Positions 48,731-60,530 of a stretch of 64,000 nucleotides of DNA are shown in pieces (position 1 is the first letter of the stretch; each line of letters opens with the position of its first letter). The notes under the pieces are model-generated. The model searched no databases. It was not told where the DNA came from and saw only the letters and a program-made list of their open reading frames with translations. The stretch spans positions 613,908,755 to 613,972,754 of the forward strand of contig NC_081409.1 of NCBI RefSeq assembly GCF_030272615.1. Direction: 5' to 3'. The stretch is from Cryptomeria japonica. Taxonomy: Eukaryota; Streptophyta; Pinopsida; Cupressales; Cupressaceae. Position numbers and translations under genes: made by a program.

Positions 48731-49369
48731 TGTTAGTGATCAAGTGTTGAATTTTTATAAGGTTTGTATAATAGAAAATGGTGATTATTTAGCACTTTCA
48801 CATGTTAATCATATGATTGATAGGGATTTTAGTTTCATTAATGAAAGTTGTGGTTTAAGGAAATAATAATTGTATTTTGAATATTAAATGGTTTTATTGT
48901 TATAGATATAAATAAAAATATTTTAAAATAAGATAAATAGTTTTCACTTTGGTATTGCTAATCAGATGATTTGTAGAATCATAAACATTTTTATCATGTG
49001 GATGCCTATATCTATTCGCCTGTGTGTGAGAGAAAGAGGGAGAGTACACTATTATCTATACATAAACAAGTAGAATAAAATTACATGCTAAAAGTAAGTG
49101 AAATAAAAGCTCTATTCATCTCCCCCCCTCTCTCTCTCTATATAGAATCAAATAAAATAATAAAAATAATACCAATATTCATACAAAAATAGTCGAATAA
49201 AATTACAGCATAAAAGTCAATTAGAATAGAAATTCAAAAATGAATGGAGTATAATTTAAAAAGCCAAAATTTGAAAATTTATTAGAATATATATTTCATG
49301 GTCTTTCTAGAAATAACAAGTAGTTATTTGTATTCGTTTGCATCCATACTTGTGAAAGTTCGTAAAACA
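48731..49369. other. AT-rich intergenic sequence with a short CT tract
   Basis: No coding signal. A CCCCCCTCTCTCTCTC tract lies near 49122-49139. The piece GAATAAAATTACA occurs at about 49074 and 49197, with a similar one near 63110. Confidence 0.6.
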
Positions 49370-49660
49370 AATAACATTTGATCAAGAAACTTATACTAAT
49401 GATATGAAGGAGCCTAATTAGTAGAATGATAGGTTAGTGATCGCCACTAATAGGGTTGGAAAAATACCAACCAAATCATCAAGTTACACATTTCCTACAT
49501 CAGCAAACTCACTAAATTAGGTAATATAAACATAGTGTAGTCCAAAATCTTGAGAAAATTGACAATATCAATCTAACTCGTGTCGAAATAAGTGTTTGGT
49601 GGTGCTCCACCTTAAGAGCCTAACTAACCTTATGTAAACTTAAATCTATAATATATCTTG
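49370..49660. repeat. Diverged duplicate of 63430-63700
   Basis: Weaker colinear similarity to 63430-63700. The best stretch is 49587-49628 (AGTGTTTGGTGGTGCTCC) against 63644-63686 (AGTATTTGGAGGTGCTC). Its order relative to the duplicate at 48060-48730 is the same as in the second copy. Confidence 0.5.
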
Positions 49661-51029
49661 AATTGTAAATAATATGTGTTAGCTTTAGAGAAAGTGAAAC
49701 CTATATAGCTTTATGTTTTGTTAGCCCTTCCTTGACCTCTTAGGGTTCTTCACCATTATTTCATCACATCTTACTTCATTGATTCTTCTCTTCTCTTCAT
49801 CTTTATTAGTTCCACTTATCCTCCTATATGTAGTTTAACTTATACTCTATGGCGAGAACAAATTTGTAGGTCTCATATACTATTGGATATTTCATATAAC
49901 CAACTCTTATTAGATGGATTTCCTCAATCCATTCATGTATTTCACCACTTTCATGTCCCTTTCCTTAATATATCCTCACCTGATTATCAACCCATGATAT
50001 TCGCGAGTACTCCTTAATAGTCATCTACTTATTCTAAATTGTGTAGCTCCTTTAACATTACAAGTAGTAATTAGCTAGAATACAATTTTATTTTATATTA
50101 GACATCATATAACCCAATTAAAGAATAATAAGACTTCAATTGTTATTCCTTTCCAACAAAACATCCTTCCAATATTTTCTACATGACATTTTAGTTTTAA
50201 TTTTGTATATTTTACCATATCAAAGTCAATAATGTCCTTATCCTCAACACATTTTTATAGATTAGTGATACAGTGTATCAACTACTTAAGATTCAAATTC
50301 ATAAAATAGTTTAGATTTCCTACTTTGGTATTGTTACTAATTCCAAAAATACCCATCAACATGATCTCCTTATCTTATTTACTTCCAATCAATTTCATGG
50401 AATTTTCTTCTTTTTCTTCTTCACCGCTCTCATGATCCCTAGGGTTAGGGTTCATCTAGTAGTCTTATTATAACACATCATTTTAGTTCTACATCATTTT
50501 TAATATCTCCTTCATCTCCTCCATTCTTCTTAAGATATTTATGACCCCCACCCTCTCTTCACTGGCATCTTGACTAGATGAAGCTTACCTTTGGGTCAAT
50601 GTCCTATCTATAGTCAACCCTTATAAAATTCCTCATAGTGAATTTATATACAACCCTCTTGTGGATAACCTTAGCTTGTAATAATTCTTTAATTCCTACA
50701 AAGTATCCAAAAATTTTAATGTATTTCCTCTTCTTTTATTTGCAGCTCTAAATTATCAATAATTTATCTTTCTTTGATACCATATGATGTAGTCATTACT
50801 AAAGGGTCTAGTGAAGAACTATCCACTTGTACAGTTCCCACATAAAAGAAAAGAAATGAAATAGTGGAAAATTCACACAAAAAACATTTATAATATTTTA
50901 TAATGTTTTTTCACATACACAGATACATAACTTTAGAAACATCACTTCCTAGCTTGTTACAAGTGGCCACATAATAAATTTTAAATCTATCAACAATGAT
51001 AGAATAATTATGAAAATCACCTATTAATT
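49661..51029. other. Intergenic sequence with a possible minus-strand retrotransposon leader
   Basis: No gene. CTTTGATACCA at 50772-50782 is the complement of a tRNA-Met-like primer site, TGGTATCAAAG. It suggests the degraded leader of a minus-strand element whose body would lie to the left, but no coding motif could be read there. Confidence 0.35.
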
Positions 51030-51399
51030 ATCTAATTACGTCCTTTATTATTTTGTTCACTAAAGATAAACTTGGGAGTACTTTTTCTTCTATTAGATTG
51101 AGCTAATTATAGGTCATGTTGTATCATTCATTATAATGTGCACAATTGTCAAGCTCTGTTTTGATATTTCTCTAGAGTTTACATCTAGGGTTTTATCTTT
51201 ATGATTTTATAAGCATACATTGTTTTCATTGTAATCTATCTGGTTTATTTATAGGTTAATCTCAACATCAAATTCCTCTTTGGATCAATCTCTCTCAAGG
51301 TTACATAACATCAATCATAGTTTTTTCTCTTTAGATGTGATAGACATTTTGGTTCCAAGTAATTTCTAGGAGTTGTGGGGCTATCTATTAGCTCCAACA
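51030..51399 (+). repeat. LTR-like direct repeat, copy 1
   Basis: Matches 52234-52578. Shared stretches include TTAGATTGAGCTAATTAT, AAATTCCTCTTTGGATCAAT and ACATAACATCAATCAT (second copy GCATAACATCAATCAT). It ends GCTCCAACA followed by TGCTATTCGAG, a degraded form of the primer-site-like sequence after copy 2. Confidence 0.6.
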
Positions 51400-52233
51400 T
51401 GCTATTCGAGTTTTAAATATTATGTAAATCATGGTATAAAAGCACTAGATTTGTGACTCCCTATCCATTTTCTAAGAGATCTAGCCTTGAGGAGAAAAAT
51501 TGGGTCATTTTGGAGTTTTTTTTTTTTTTTGAGTTTTCTTTACAACCATAAAAAAACATTTGAGTATTTGTCAATTTTCCAAAACTAGTCAAATTTTGTG
51601 AGAAAAGAAAAAAAAAAAAAAAGGAAAAAATTCGCAACATTTAGCAATAACTATTTATCAATGAATTTTCAAGAAAAAGGTTTTTTGGTTTTTGTTCATA
51701 GCCACAAGAAACCATTTGGGTATCTATTATATTTTGTATTCAATGAGTACACTTTGTAGAAATCATATTAGAAGGCCCATGTCTCCTGGTTATGAGCTCG
51801 TTAAACTTAGCTCATTCAACAAAAAAAAAAATAAAAAAATCTGAGCATATGGCGCATCAAAATTTGGCGAATGAGATATTGTTGAAAAGTAGATTCTAAG
51901 AACTTTCATGTACATAATTGATTTGTGGCATCATCATATTTCATGTACATATCAACACTTGAGAAATTTCCAAAGGCACACTATTTGGATTTGGATTCCC
52001 TGTTCCCCCTATTGGTTCCCAAATAAACAGATTGCAAAACCCTAAGAATATGCCACTTTCTATAATTATGTTCCACAACTGATTTGGCCAATGAACAATA
52101 ATCTCCCAAAGGAAGATGTTTTATGCTCTTTAGGCTCTAAGATGCCTTGGTAGGTGTACTATTTGATAACTTAAGCAGATTTTTAACTTCTCATATGATT
52201 GCAATGAAACCCATCTTAAATATACTTCAAAAT
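51400..52233. other. Spacer between the LTR-like repeats, A/T homopolymers
   Basis: Holds runs of T (about 51519) and A (about 51607 and 51821) and no coding signal. Confidence 0.55.
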
Positions 52234-52578
52234 AATCTAATTAGGTCCTTCATTACTTTATTCAGTTAAGATAATTCTAAGAGTGATTTTTTTATTAGAT
52301 TGAGCTAATTATGGGTCATGTTGACTAATTTATTATGATGTGGACACTTGTCAAGATCTCTTTCATCATTCTCTAGGGTTTCATTTTTATGCTTTTATAA
52401 GCATTCACTATAATCTTTTCAATTCATTTATAGATTGATCTTGATATCAAATTCCTCTTTGGATCAATACCTATCAAGGTTGCATAACATCAATCATGGA
52501 TTTTTCTCTTTACATGTGATAGGCATTTTGGTTGTAGGTGATTTCTAGAAGTTGTGGGGTTAGGTGTCAGCTCTAGCA
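52234..52578 (+). repeat. LTR-like direct repeat, copy 2, with primer-site-like sequence
   Basis: Ends GCTCTAGCA at 52578 and is followed at once by TGGTATCAAAGC (52579-52590), one base from the tRNA-Met primer site. This supports a 5' LTR. No Gag or pol follows in 52591-53557, which is AT-rich and without recognised genes. Confidence 0.6.
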
Positions 52579-53557
52579 TGGTATCAAAGCTCATCATATT
52601 CTCTTTAAAAAAAACTTGTACATGAAGCTTCCACATGCACCTTGTTTACTTTCCCAAACCTTTGATCCTTGATCTGCCATTTCTATACATGCATTCTATG
52701 ACTCTTCTCAATTCCAATTTTTTTTTCTTTGTTTCTAATAACTTGAAACTCCATAGATATACCCTTCTTTAGCTCTCCACATTATTTATATTGTCCTAAC
52801 AATAAAACTCTTGTTGAATCTAAATGGTATAATAGAGGTGAATCTTAATGTAGTACAACACAAACCACTGTAAAAATTATCCAAACCTTTTTAAATGTGC
52901 ACCCTTGGCATAAATCCAAAATAACCTCCCACAAACCAAAATAAATATACCTAGACAAACTATGTTTGTAGATACTTCTCAATCTAGGTTACCAACATTT
53001 TTTTATCTATTTAACCTTGATCACCATTAGCAGATAAATATACTGCCAATAGAACTACTATGACAAGTATAGAGCCTAATTCACCAATGTAGCTAAGTAC
53101 ACCAACTTCTTCTACCACAAATTGTCAACCACAAAAATAGACATAAATTTTTTATCAAATTGAATCACAATTTCTACCTTTTTAGACATGATACCTCATT
53201 TCCATGATACCCAAGGATCTACCTACACTATATATTTATGATTTAATATATTTAATTATTTAGTATTGTATTTTATCTTTCCTCTTCTAGGTGTAACAAA
53301 ATCAATATAAATTGATGAATATTGTTATATTTTATTACTTGGTTAGTGCATATGTTTTTGTTAATTGATGATTTCATATATCCTAACAAATATAAGTATA
53401 ATCATATGTTGAAATGAACATAAACATACTTATAAGAAAAATATATATTTTTGGAAACTCACAACAATTGCATTTCTTATATAAAACATATTTCTAATAT
53501 AGAAGACAAACTCCTCCATTTTTTTTATAAATATTATTGTTCTAGTATACATGTGTG

Positions 53558-54065
53558 AAACATTGAAGACATTAAAAAAGAATGATGAAAAAGTCCTTGA
53601 TTAAAGAGAGATGAAACTTTAACTAGAAGGTAAGATAAGTAGAATCCTTTTTAATGTCCTATTCAATTTTAGGTGGAATTCAAGGCAATATTTTATATTT
53701 AAATAAAATTTAATCTATGTATATTCCTAACCTATTCAACAAAGTTAGCATAATTTCTACCCTTGAAATGGGCTTCATATTATTAATGTCTACTTTTAAT
53801 GATCACATTACAAACATTGAAGACATTAACAGAATAATGATGAAAAAGTCTTTGATTGAAGAGTGAGGAAACTTTAATTAGAAGGTAAGATAGGTAAAAG
53901 CATTTTTAATGCCCCATTCAATTTTAGGTGGAATTGAAGTCATTATTTTATATTTCAATAAAATTTAATCTATGTATATTCTTAATCTATTCAACAAAGT
54001 TAACATTATTTATAATCTTGAAATGGACTTCCTATTATTGATGTCTACTTTTAATGATCACATTG
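53558..54065. repeat. Tandem duplication, two units of 254 bp
   Basis: Units 53558-53811 and 53812-54065 begin AAACATTGAAGACATTAA and end TTTAATGATCACATT. They differ by scattered substitutions and small changes. Non-coding. Confidence 0.85.
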
Positions 54066-54855
54066 CTTTGTGGATCTTGATGTTATCATTAGTGTAGTAG
54101 GATCAAGTTCTTGACTCTTTAATTTCTTCTTTGTTCTACATTAAGAATATTATACTTATTTAATATTGACCTTAAATATTTTTTATACTTATGTATTGTC
54201 ATATTATGAATTATTTATGACTTTAAAGATTACCTTCAACATGTGTTTCACACTATGGATACTTCTCAATATTATCATTAACTATAATATTTTGCCAAAT
54301 TTAATGATCAAATAATATATAGATATCTTTACAATTAATATCTTTTGTAATTATATTTAATTAAAAAAAAGATTAAAAAAAACATGAAATCTTTTTTCCT
54401 CTCTACTTTTACAACAAAACAAATTGCAATGTAAATTATAGTTTAATTATTTAACCATGGTAATTTTGTCAATGTATGACATTACACTTATTCAATGTTA
54501 ATTTCTTCTTCTTTGGAGTTGTATTTTTAAACTTAATATCTATTATCTTTAAAGTGTCTTTGTGCACTTATTAAATATTTAAATTTATCAAAAAAGACCA
54601 ATTCACCAATATACTTCAATGTAGTAAATTTAAAAAGAAAGAGAAAAGAAAAATCAAATTCAAAATGATAAAGACTCCACTTTCTTTCTTTTATTGCGTG
54701 TGTCTTATATACACAATAAAATTTTCAAATTTATTGAAAAGATCAATTCTCTAATATACTTCAAACATGTAAACATTAAGAACCAAAAAACCAAAACCAA
54801 AATGATAATGATTAAAGTTCTATTTTATTTGTAAACATTTCCTTTATTATACTCC
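54066..54855. other. AT-rich intergenic sequence, nothing recognised
   Basis: Very AT-rich, no coding signal. The phrase TTTATTGAAAAGATCAATTC (near 54730) loosely repeats one near 54584. Confidence 0.6.
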
Positions 54856-55012
54856 ACATGTATAGAGTTCTCCATTGTTAGCCACCTTGCCTACAATACA
54901 AGAATGTCCCACATATGCTACATTCTTCATTGTTAGCCTCCTTGACTACAATACAAGCATGTCCCACATGTGTAGTATTCTCCATTGCTAGCCACCTTGC
55001 TTGACTTGCATT
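54856..55012. repeat. 55-bp tandem repeat, about 2.8 units
   Basis: Units 54856-54910, 54911-54965 and a partial one from 54966 share TTCTCCATTGTTAGCC and CTACAATACAAG...TGTCCC. The minus strand can be translated for 61 codons across it, but the repeat itself explains the openness. Confidence 0.8.
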
Positions 55013-55529
55013 GTGGACAAAGTAAGAGCATTTCCAAGACCTCATTCCTTCTTGTACAACCATTTGGAATATCTAAGTTTTTAATCATGAATGGCTTAAA
55101 CTATTTTAATACTTGGCTAGTGGGTGACTTTGTGCTCTCAATGTGCACAATGTGCCTCTATTGCCATTATGAGATGACCAATACTTTGTTCAACTTAGAG
55201 AACTAAAGGAGCTTTGTGGGTACTCTCAATTCTTTCCGTACATTGGTTGGTATACATGATTCTTTAAATATATGACATCCAGCCATTGGCTTCAATCCTC
55301 TCAAATGCTTTCTGACGCTCCTGCCTAAATAAGTAGGCATCCATTGCCTCAAAATAATCATTCCCCACCACCTTTTTTTAATGACAGGAGCAATCAAAGA
55401 TAAACTACACAGGTAATGAAGAAACTTGTTAAAAGAACTGCAATGGAGAACATTGACAGAGCCAGCTTTTTCAATGGGCCAACCCTAATTCTTCCAAGGG
55501 ATTACCCAACAAAAAGACACATGGACCGC
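55013..55529. other. Intergenic sequence, weak minus-strand coding texture
   Basis: 55203-55397 can be translated on the minus strand (64 codons, GLKPMAGCHIFKE), without a recognisable domain or gene structure. Not called as a gene. Confidence 0.45.
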
Positions 55530-56180
55530 CATGTATTTTGATGTTTTGATAGCATGCGAGACAAAAGTACACCAATAAAAACTATTCAGCAGTCTCAATA
55601 CTTCCCCATCCCGACAAACACTGGAAACCCTAATTTTTGTAAGCATGGAATACAACAGAAAGCGCCTAAAGATAAACTTGATTGTCCACAGTTTTGGAAT
55701 GTTTGAAGGTCGTTAGAAATCTATTATTGTTGTTTATTGTAGTTTACTTTGAATATGATGAGCACGAGATTATATAGCTTGAAAACTGTGAAGCATGAAT
55801 TTTATATGGGTATGGTTAATTCTGAAGGATTCTCTGGCAGACTGCAAAATTATATACATTGAAATTGAAATCATTGATAATGGGTTGGCATAGGATTTGA
55901 TGTTTGGCGCATCTGGATATCATGTGAAAGCAATGCACGCAGCTGTTTTAAGGTCAAAATATTCACACTTTACAATTAAGATGAATGCTGACAAGGTAAT
56001 AATTATTCTTGAAATGAGAGTGGGAATAGAATGCGTAAAACCATGGTTGTGCTCCCCTGGTTGAGACAGAAAGACATTCAGTTTTTATCTCTTAAATCAA
56101 GTGAAAGGTAGATCGACATCAAATCTTTGTTTCATTGCCAAATCGGAAAAAAGCTGGCTTTTTTTGTGATCAAAGGTTTT
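55530..56180. repeat. Diverged duplicate of 48060-48730
   Basis: Second copy of the pair described at 48060. A stretch of about 50 bases near 55940-56000 is present only here. The rest to 56668 is AT-rich, with a GAGAGAGAGAGAGG tract near 56343-56356. Confidence 0.7.
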
Positions 56181-56668
56181 GACAATTGTTTCATTTTAAA
56201 GTAAGCTTTTTTCTTTTAAAAAACATGGGTTTTGGAATCAAATCTTATCTTTAACCAATAAAAAATGTCAAGCCATTTGATAGTTAGGCAAAGCAAAAGA
56301 ATATCAGATACATAATTTGATAGAAATTGTTCCTTTCCATCTGAGAGAGAGAGAGGGGTACGAATGAAGGCATCTAGAGGAGCATGGAGAGGATGCGATT
56401 GGATCAAGAGTGGTTCTCTCAAATAATTGTAAACAATATCTTATTATGAAACATTCGATTATCTATAAATTTATTCTATTATTAGATTTTTCAATTTCTA
56501 TGTTTTTTATAGTAATATATATTAAATTGATAAATGGGTTATGTGATATTATTTTTTTACAAAATGAAATATTACTTTCATACCACATCTGTGTGCATGC
56601 ATACATAAGAACTTATTTGTGTATTTTTTTGACAAATCTTGAAGCAAAATCTTGTCACATATTAGTAT

Positions 56669-57118
56669 TGTGAGATTTTGCCAAGATCAAGGGCACAATG
56701 AAAAGTATAAAAGAGAGACAAAAGAATGACAAGAACAAACTGTATTCTCATCAATATGCAAATGATCAACTGGATTAACCAATACAATGAATATGAGCCT
56801 GCTTATATAGGCAAGGCCATATGGATGTACGAGCACACAATCATAAAATGTGGCTCAATGAGAAACAAGGGTAGGTAAGAAATACTAGGGGTAGGTAGGA
56901 GAAATAATATAATATTCCACAAGAGGTGGATGACCCACCGAACGTGGAGTGTAACAACAAGATAAGACCACAAAAGGTGGAATTTCTCCTACAAGCTATA
57001 TCCCTATGTGCACACTTCCCTAAGTGTCTCAAATCCAAACTATGAAGAGATGCATTATCCTAAGTTAACTTAAGTAAAGTGTAATAATATCTATAATGAA
57101 TATTTCTTTACACCAACA
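56669..57118 (-). repeat. Element F 3' LTR
   Basis: TGTGAGATTTTG...CACCAACA on the plus strand, 450 bp. Unlike the LTRs of A, B, D and G0, it has no C-rich box before its end. The complement of 57119-57128 (TAAGGGGGGT) is the polypurine tract. Confidence 0.95.
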
Positions 57119-57386
57119 ACCCCCCTTAAGTGCAACTTAGGGGAATGAAGACTCAAGTCAACAATGAAAGACGGGTCCTGACTACTAGGCCATGATAGGT
57201 ACCCATGTACAAAATGCAAATGCAAGCAAAACTATGCAATGAAATCTCTCACAAATGGAGAAAGGGAGAAAACCCAATGGGAAAAAACTCCCCCCCAAAA
57301 GAGAGATGAATGTACAAAAAACTCTCAAAGAAGAAGGACAAAACCTCAAAGAGAAAAAAGTCCCCCTATAAGAGAGGAAGGAGAAG

Positions 57387-58960
57387 TCAGTTGACCCCCC
57401 CTAATGAGACATCCTGCACCCCCAAGAGAGCTCACAACTGCTGGAACTTACTCTCGGTGAAAGGTTTGGTGAATATGTCTACAACCTGCTCTGTTGTAGG
57501 ACAATACTCCAAATCAATGACCTGCTCCTGAATCAGCTCTCGGAAATAGTGCATATGGATCTCAATGTGTTTGGTCCACTAGTGCTAGACCGGGTTCTTC
57601 GAGATTGCAATAGCACTTTGATTGTCACAATGTAGAACTGTCGGCTGTGGAGTGGTGAACCCAAACTCTGTGAGAATTTGCTGAAGCCAAATGGTCTCAG
57701 TCGCTACATTAACATCTCCTCGATACTTAGCCTCAGTCGAAGAGAGAGCAATAGCATGTTGCTTCTTGCTCTACTAACAAATGGGGCCCGAACCAAGGTG
57801 GAAACTATAACTTGAAGTAGACTTACGATCATCAAGATTGCTAGTCCAATCGGAGTCTATGTAACCAACCAAGCAAAGTCCTGTACCTGCTACATAGTGA
57901 ATCCCATAGTGATGTGTACCCTGGATGTAATGAAGGATGCGTTTGGCAGCTTTCCAATGAATCTCATGGGGTTCCTGCATGAAGCGGGAAACCATGCCAA
58001 CCGCAAATGAAATATCAGGGCGTGTATGAGTCAAGTAGATGAGACTACCCACAAGTTGACGATACAATGCTACATTAACTGGTGGAGAAGAACACTGAGC
58101 CTCAAGATTGACTCCTCAAAGAAAGGGAGCCAGTGCAGGCTTACAATCAGCCATATGAAAGAGTGCAAGGAGATCAAGAGCATACTTGGGCTGCAATAGT
58201 GTAATCCCAGAAGGTGACTATGAAATCTCTATCCCGAGAAAGTAGTACAAAAGACCCAAGTCAGTCATAGAAAATCTATCATGCAAAACAGATTTGACCC
58301 TGCTAATGATGGATGCGGTGCTCCCTGTAATGATCAAATCATCAACATAGAGCACAAGTATCAAGTGAGAGTCATCTTGTAGAAAAATATAGACATTCGG
58401 ATTAGAATGACACTTGGTGAACCCTGCTGAGAGAAGAAAGGAATCCATCTTGGCGTACCAAGCCTTGGGGGCCTACTTGAGGCCATAGAGAGATTTCTTT
58501 AGTCTATAAACTAAGGAAAGAGTCCTGGATGAAACCCTTTGGCTGCTCCATATAAATCTCTTCATCAAGATCCCAATGAAGAAAAAAACCCTTCACATCC
58601 ATCTGATGTACAACCCAACCATGAGCTGCAGCAATAGAAAGTGTCAAGCGAATGGAGTCCATCTTGGCTACAGGCAGAAAGGTCTCAGTATAGTCAACAC
58701 TTGGAAACTAAGAGAAACCTTTCGCAACAAGCCAAGCCTTATACTTATCCACACTACCATCCGCTGCAAACTTGGTTCAATAGATCCACTTACATCGAAC
58801 CATCTTTCTCCCCTTAGGGAGATGGACTAAATCCCATGTGTTGTTCCTCATCAAGGAACTATACTCTTCCTCCATAGCTTGGTCCCACTCAGGAACCCCT
58901 GATGCTTCCTAAAATGTCTATGGATCGGAAGCGGTAGCAATAAATGCATGTGGAAGGTCC
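57387..58960 (-). pseudogene. Element F reverse transcriptase and RNase H (broken)
   Basis: Catalytic box LYVDDLIITG with YVDD at 58338-58349, in the open piece 58218-58448. The region GLK-stop-APKAWY is just upstream (about 58460-58490). RNase H lies within 57774-58067 (GYIDSDWTSNLDDRKSTS) and continues through SSTEAKY (about 57730) and DIFTKPF to the TGA at 57387-57389. Stops at expected Gln places are near 57575, 57581, 57771 and 58476, and a frame change lies around 58500. The 57119-57386 stretch is 3' untranslated. Confidence 0.9.
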
Positions 58961-60113
58961 TAATGTTGTGATCGAGTCCTCCGTGTATCTGAAGGATCCC
59001 TAACAAGAGAACCTTCTGACTCAAGTGTCTGTGAAGCCCAACAAGGTCTAGGTGGAGGTGGAGAACGAGGCTCCTCAACTCCAAGTGGACCCTGCGGAGG
59101 TGTAACCCTGTGAGTCAGAGTTGAAGGAGTCTCATCATCTAAATCACTATCCACAATGGAGGAAGGTGGAGCAGGTAGAGAGGCTAAGCTAGGAGAGCTT
59201 TCCTCAAAGTGAACACTCCTCTCAATAAACACCTCATGTGTCTTAGGATCCATCAATCTATATGCCTTAACACCCTTAGGATATCCAACAAATATGGAAG
59301 GCCGACTCTGAGGTTTCAATGCCTTGCATTTCTGTGGAGGTATGCGGTCCCATGCTAGACACCCAAAGACTCTGAAATGTCTCACAATCAGTTTCCTACC
59401 AGCCCAACCCTCAAAAGGAGTAATACCTTGCAAAGCTTTGTGACGAATTCGATTCTGGATGTGTGTGGCACAACTGATAGCCTCTGCCCAAAAGGTAGGA
59501 TCAAGAGAAGGTGCATGTATCATACTGCTAGCCATTTCTTTGAGAGTTATATTCTTGTGTTTTGTTGTGGAGTGTATGCAATAGAATGCTGAAGATCAAT
59601 CCCCTCAAATGTACAAAAATCCTCAAGTCTTTTGTTCACATATTCCCTTCCATTATCTGTATAAAGAATCTTGACCACTTTCCCAGATTGCTTCTCCACA
59701 TGAGTCTTGAAGTCCTAAAATCTATCAAATACTTCACTCTTATGAATGAGAAAGTAGACCCAAGTTAAGTAGGAGTAGTCATCAATGAAGGTGAGGACAT
59801 TGTGGGCCTTGCTAAATGAAGGTGCTAGAAATGGACCTGCTACATCGCTGTGAACAAGTTCAAGAACTTCCAAAGCTCTCCAAGATTTTCCTTTATCAAA
59901 CTTCTCCTCGGGATGCTTTCCCATAGAACAACCTGAACATACACCCTCTGAAAAACTGATTCGAGGTAGACCTGTGACCATGTCTTTAGTGCTGAGCTGC
60001 TGAAGATAGCGGTAGCTGAGGTGACCAAACCGCTCATGCCATAGCTTACTTTTTGAATTTGAATGAGTAAGCAAGGCCCTAGAAGGAGAACTTGGTACAA
60101 AGTGGGAGAATGA
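58961..60113 (-). pseudogene. Element F integrase (broken)
   Basis: Pre-integrase zinc region WHERFGHLS ... CSGCSMGK at about 59925-60055. Core piece 59715-60074 carries HSDVAGPF (first catalytic Asp) and FIDDYSYLTWVYFL. The following TDNG-type segment near 59650 has frame breaks. Piece 58960-59535 has the C-terminal Copia region (FGCLAWDRIP, RPSIFVGYPKGVKAYRL) and a proline-rich linker to RT (SPPPPRPC). Confidence 0.88.
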
Positions 60114-60530
60114 TTAAAGCCTTGAGTTGTCATTGACTTGTCCCACTGCTACCAAGGCATCATTATCAAGTTCCTTTATCACAACTAAATCTGGTGTAAA
60201 CTCAACTTTTTTTCCATTCCCATAGTGAGTGATTTGGTAGATAGAGAGAGGGTTGGTAGACAAGTTAGGAACATAAATAACATTCTCAAATGTTCCATCA
60301 TCCATGTCAACTGAACCTTTCCCTTCAACCTCTACTTGTGTATCATCAACTATGTAAATGTGAGGTACCTTAGATGGCTCCAATGAAGAAAACTGCTCCT
60401 TTGTAGAACCCATTTGATAAGAGGCACCCGGGTCAAGTATCCACTGTTGTGAAGAACCTGTTGTAGCCACAAATGCTTGCCCTTTTCCCTTAGACTATGA
60501 GGAAGAGGAAGGAGATGAATCCTTCTTTGT
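60114..60530 (-). pseudogene. Element F protease (altered active site)
   Basis: In frame with the end of Gag and the start of integrase. The active-site segment reads WILDPGASYQMG at about 60410-60445. The family has D-S/T-G, so Pro replaces the usual second residue. The rest (VEVEGKGSVDM, VIYVPNLSTNPLSI) is typical Copia protease. A stop separates it from Gag near 60530. Confidence 0.85.

Noticed and set aside
55203-55397. Short minus-strand gene of 64 codons
   Set aside because: No domain, no start context or splice structure, and the frame is too short to separate from chance.
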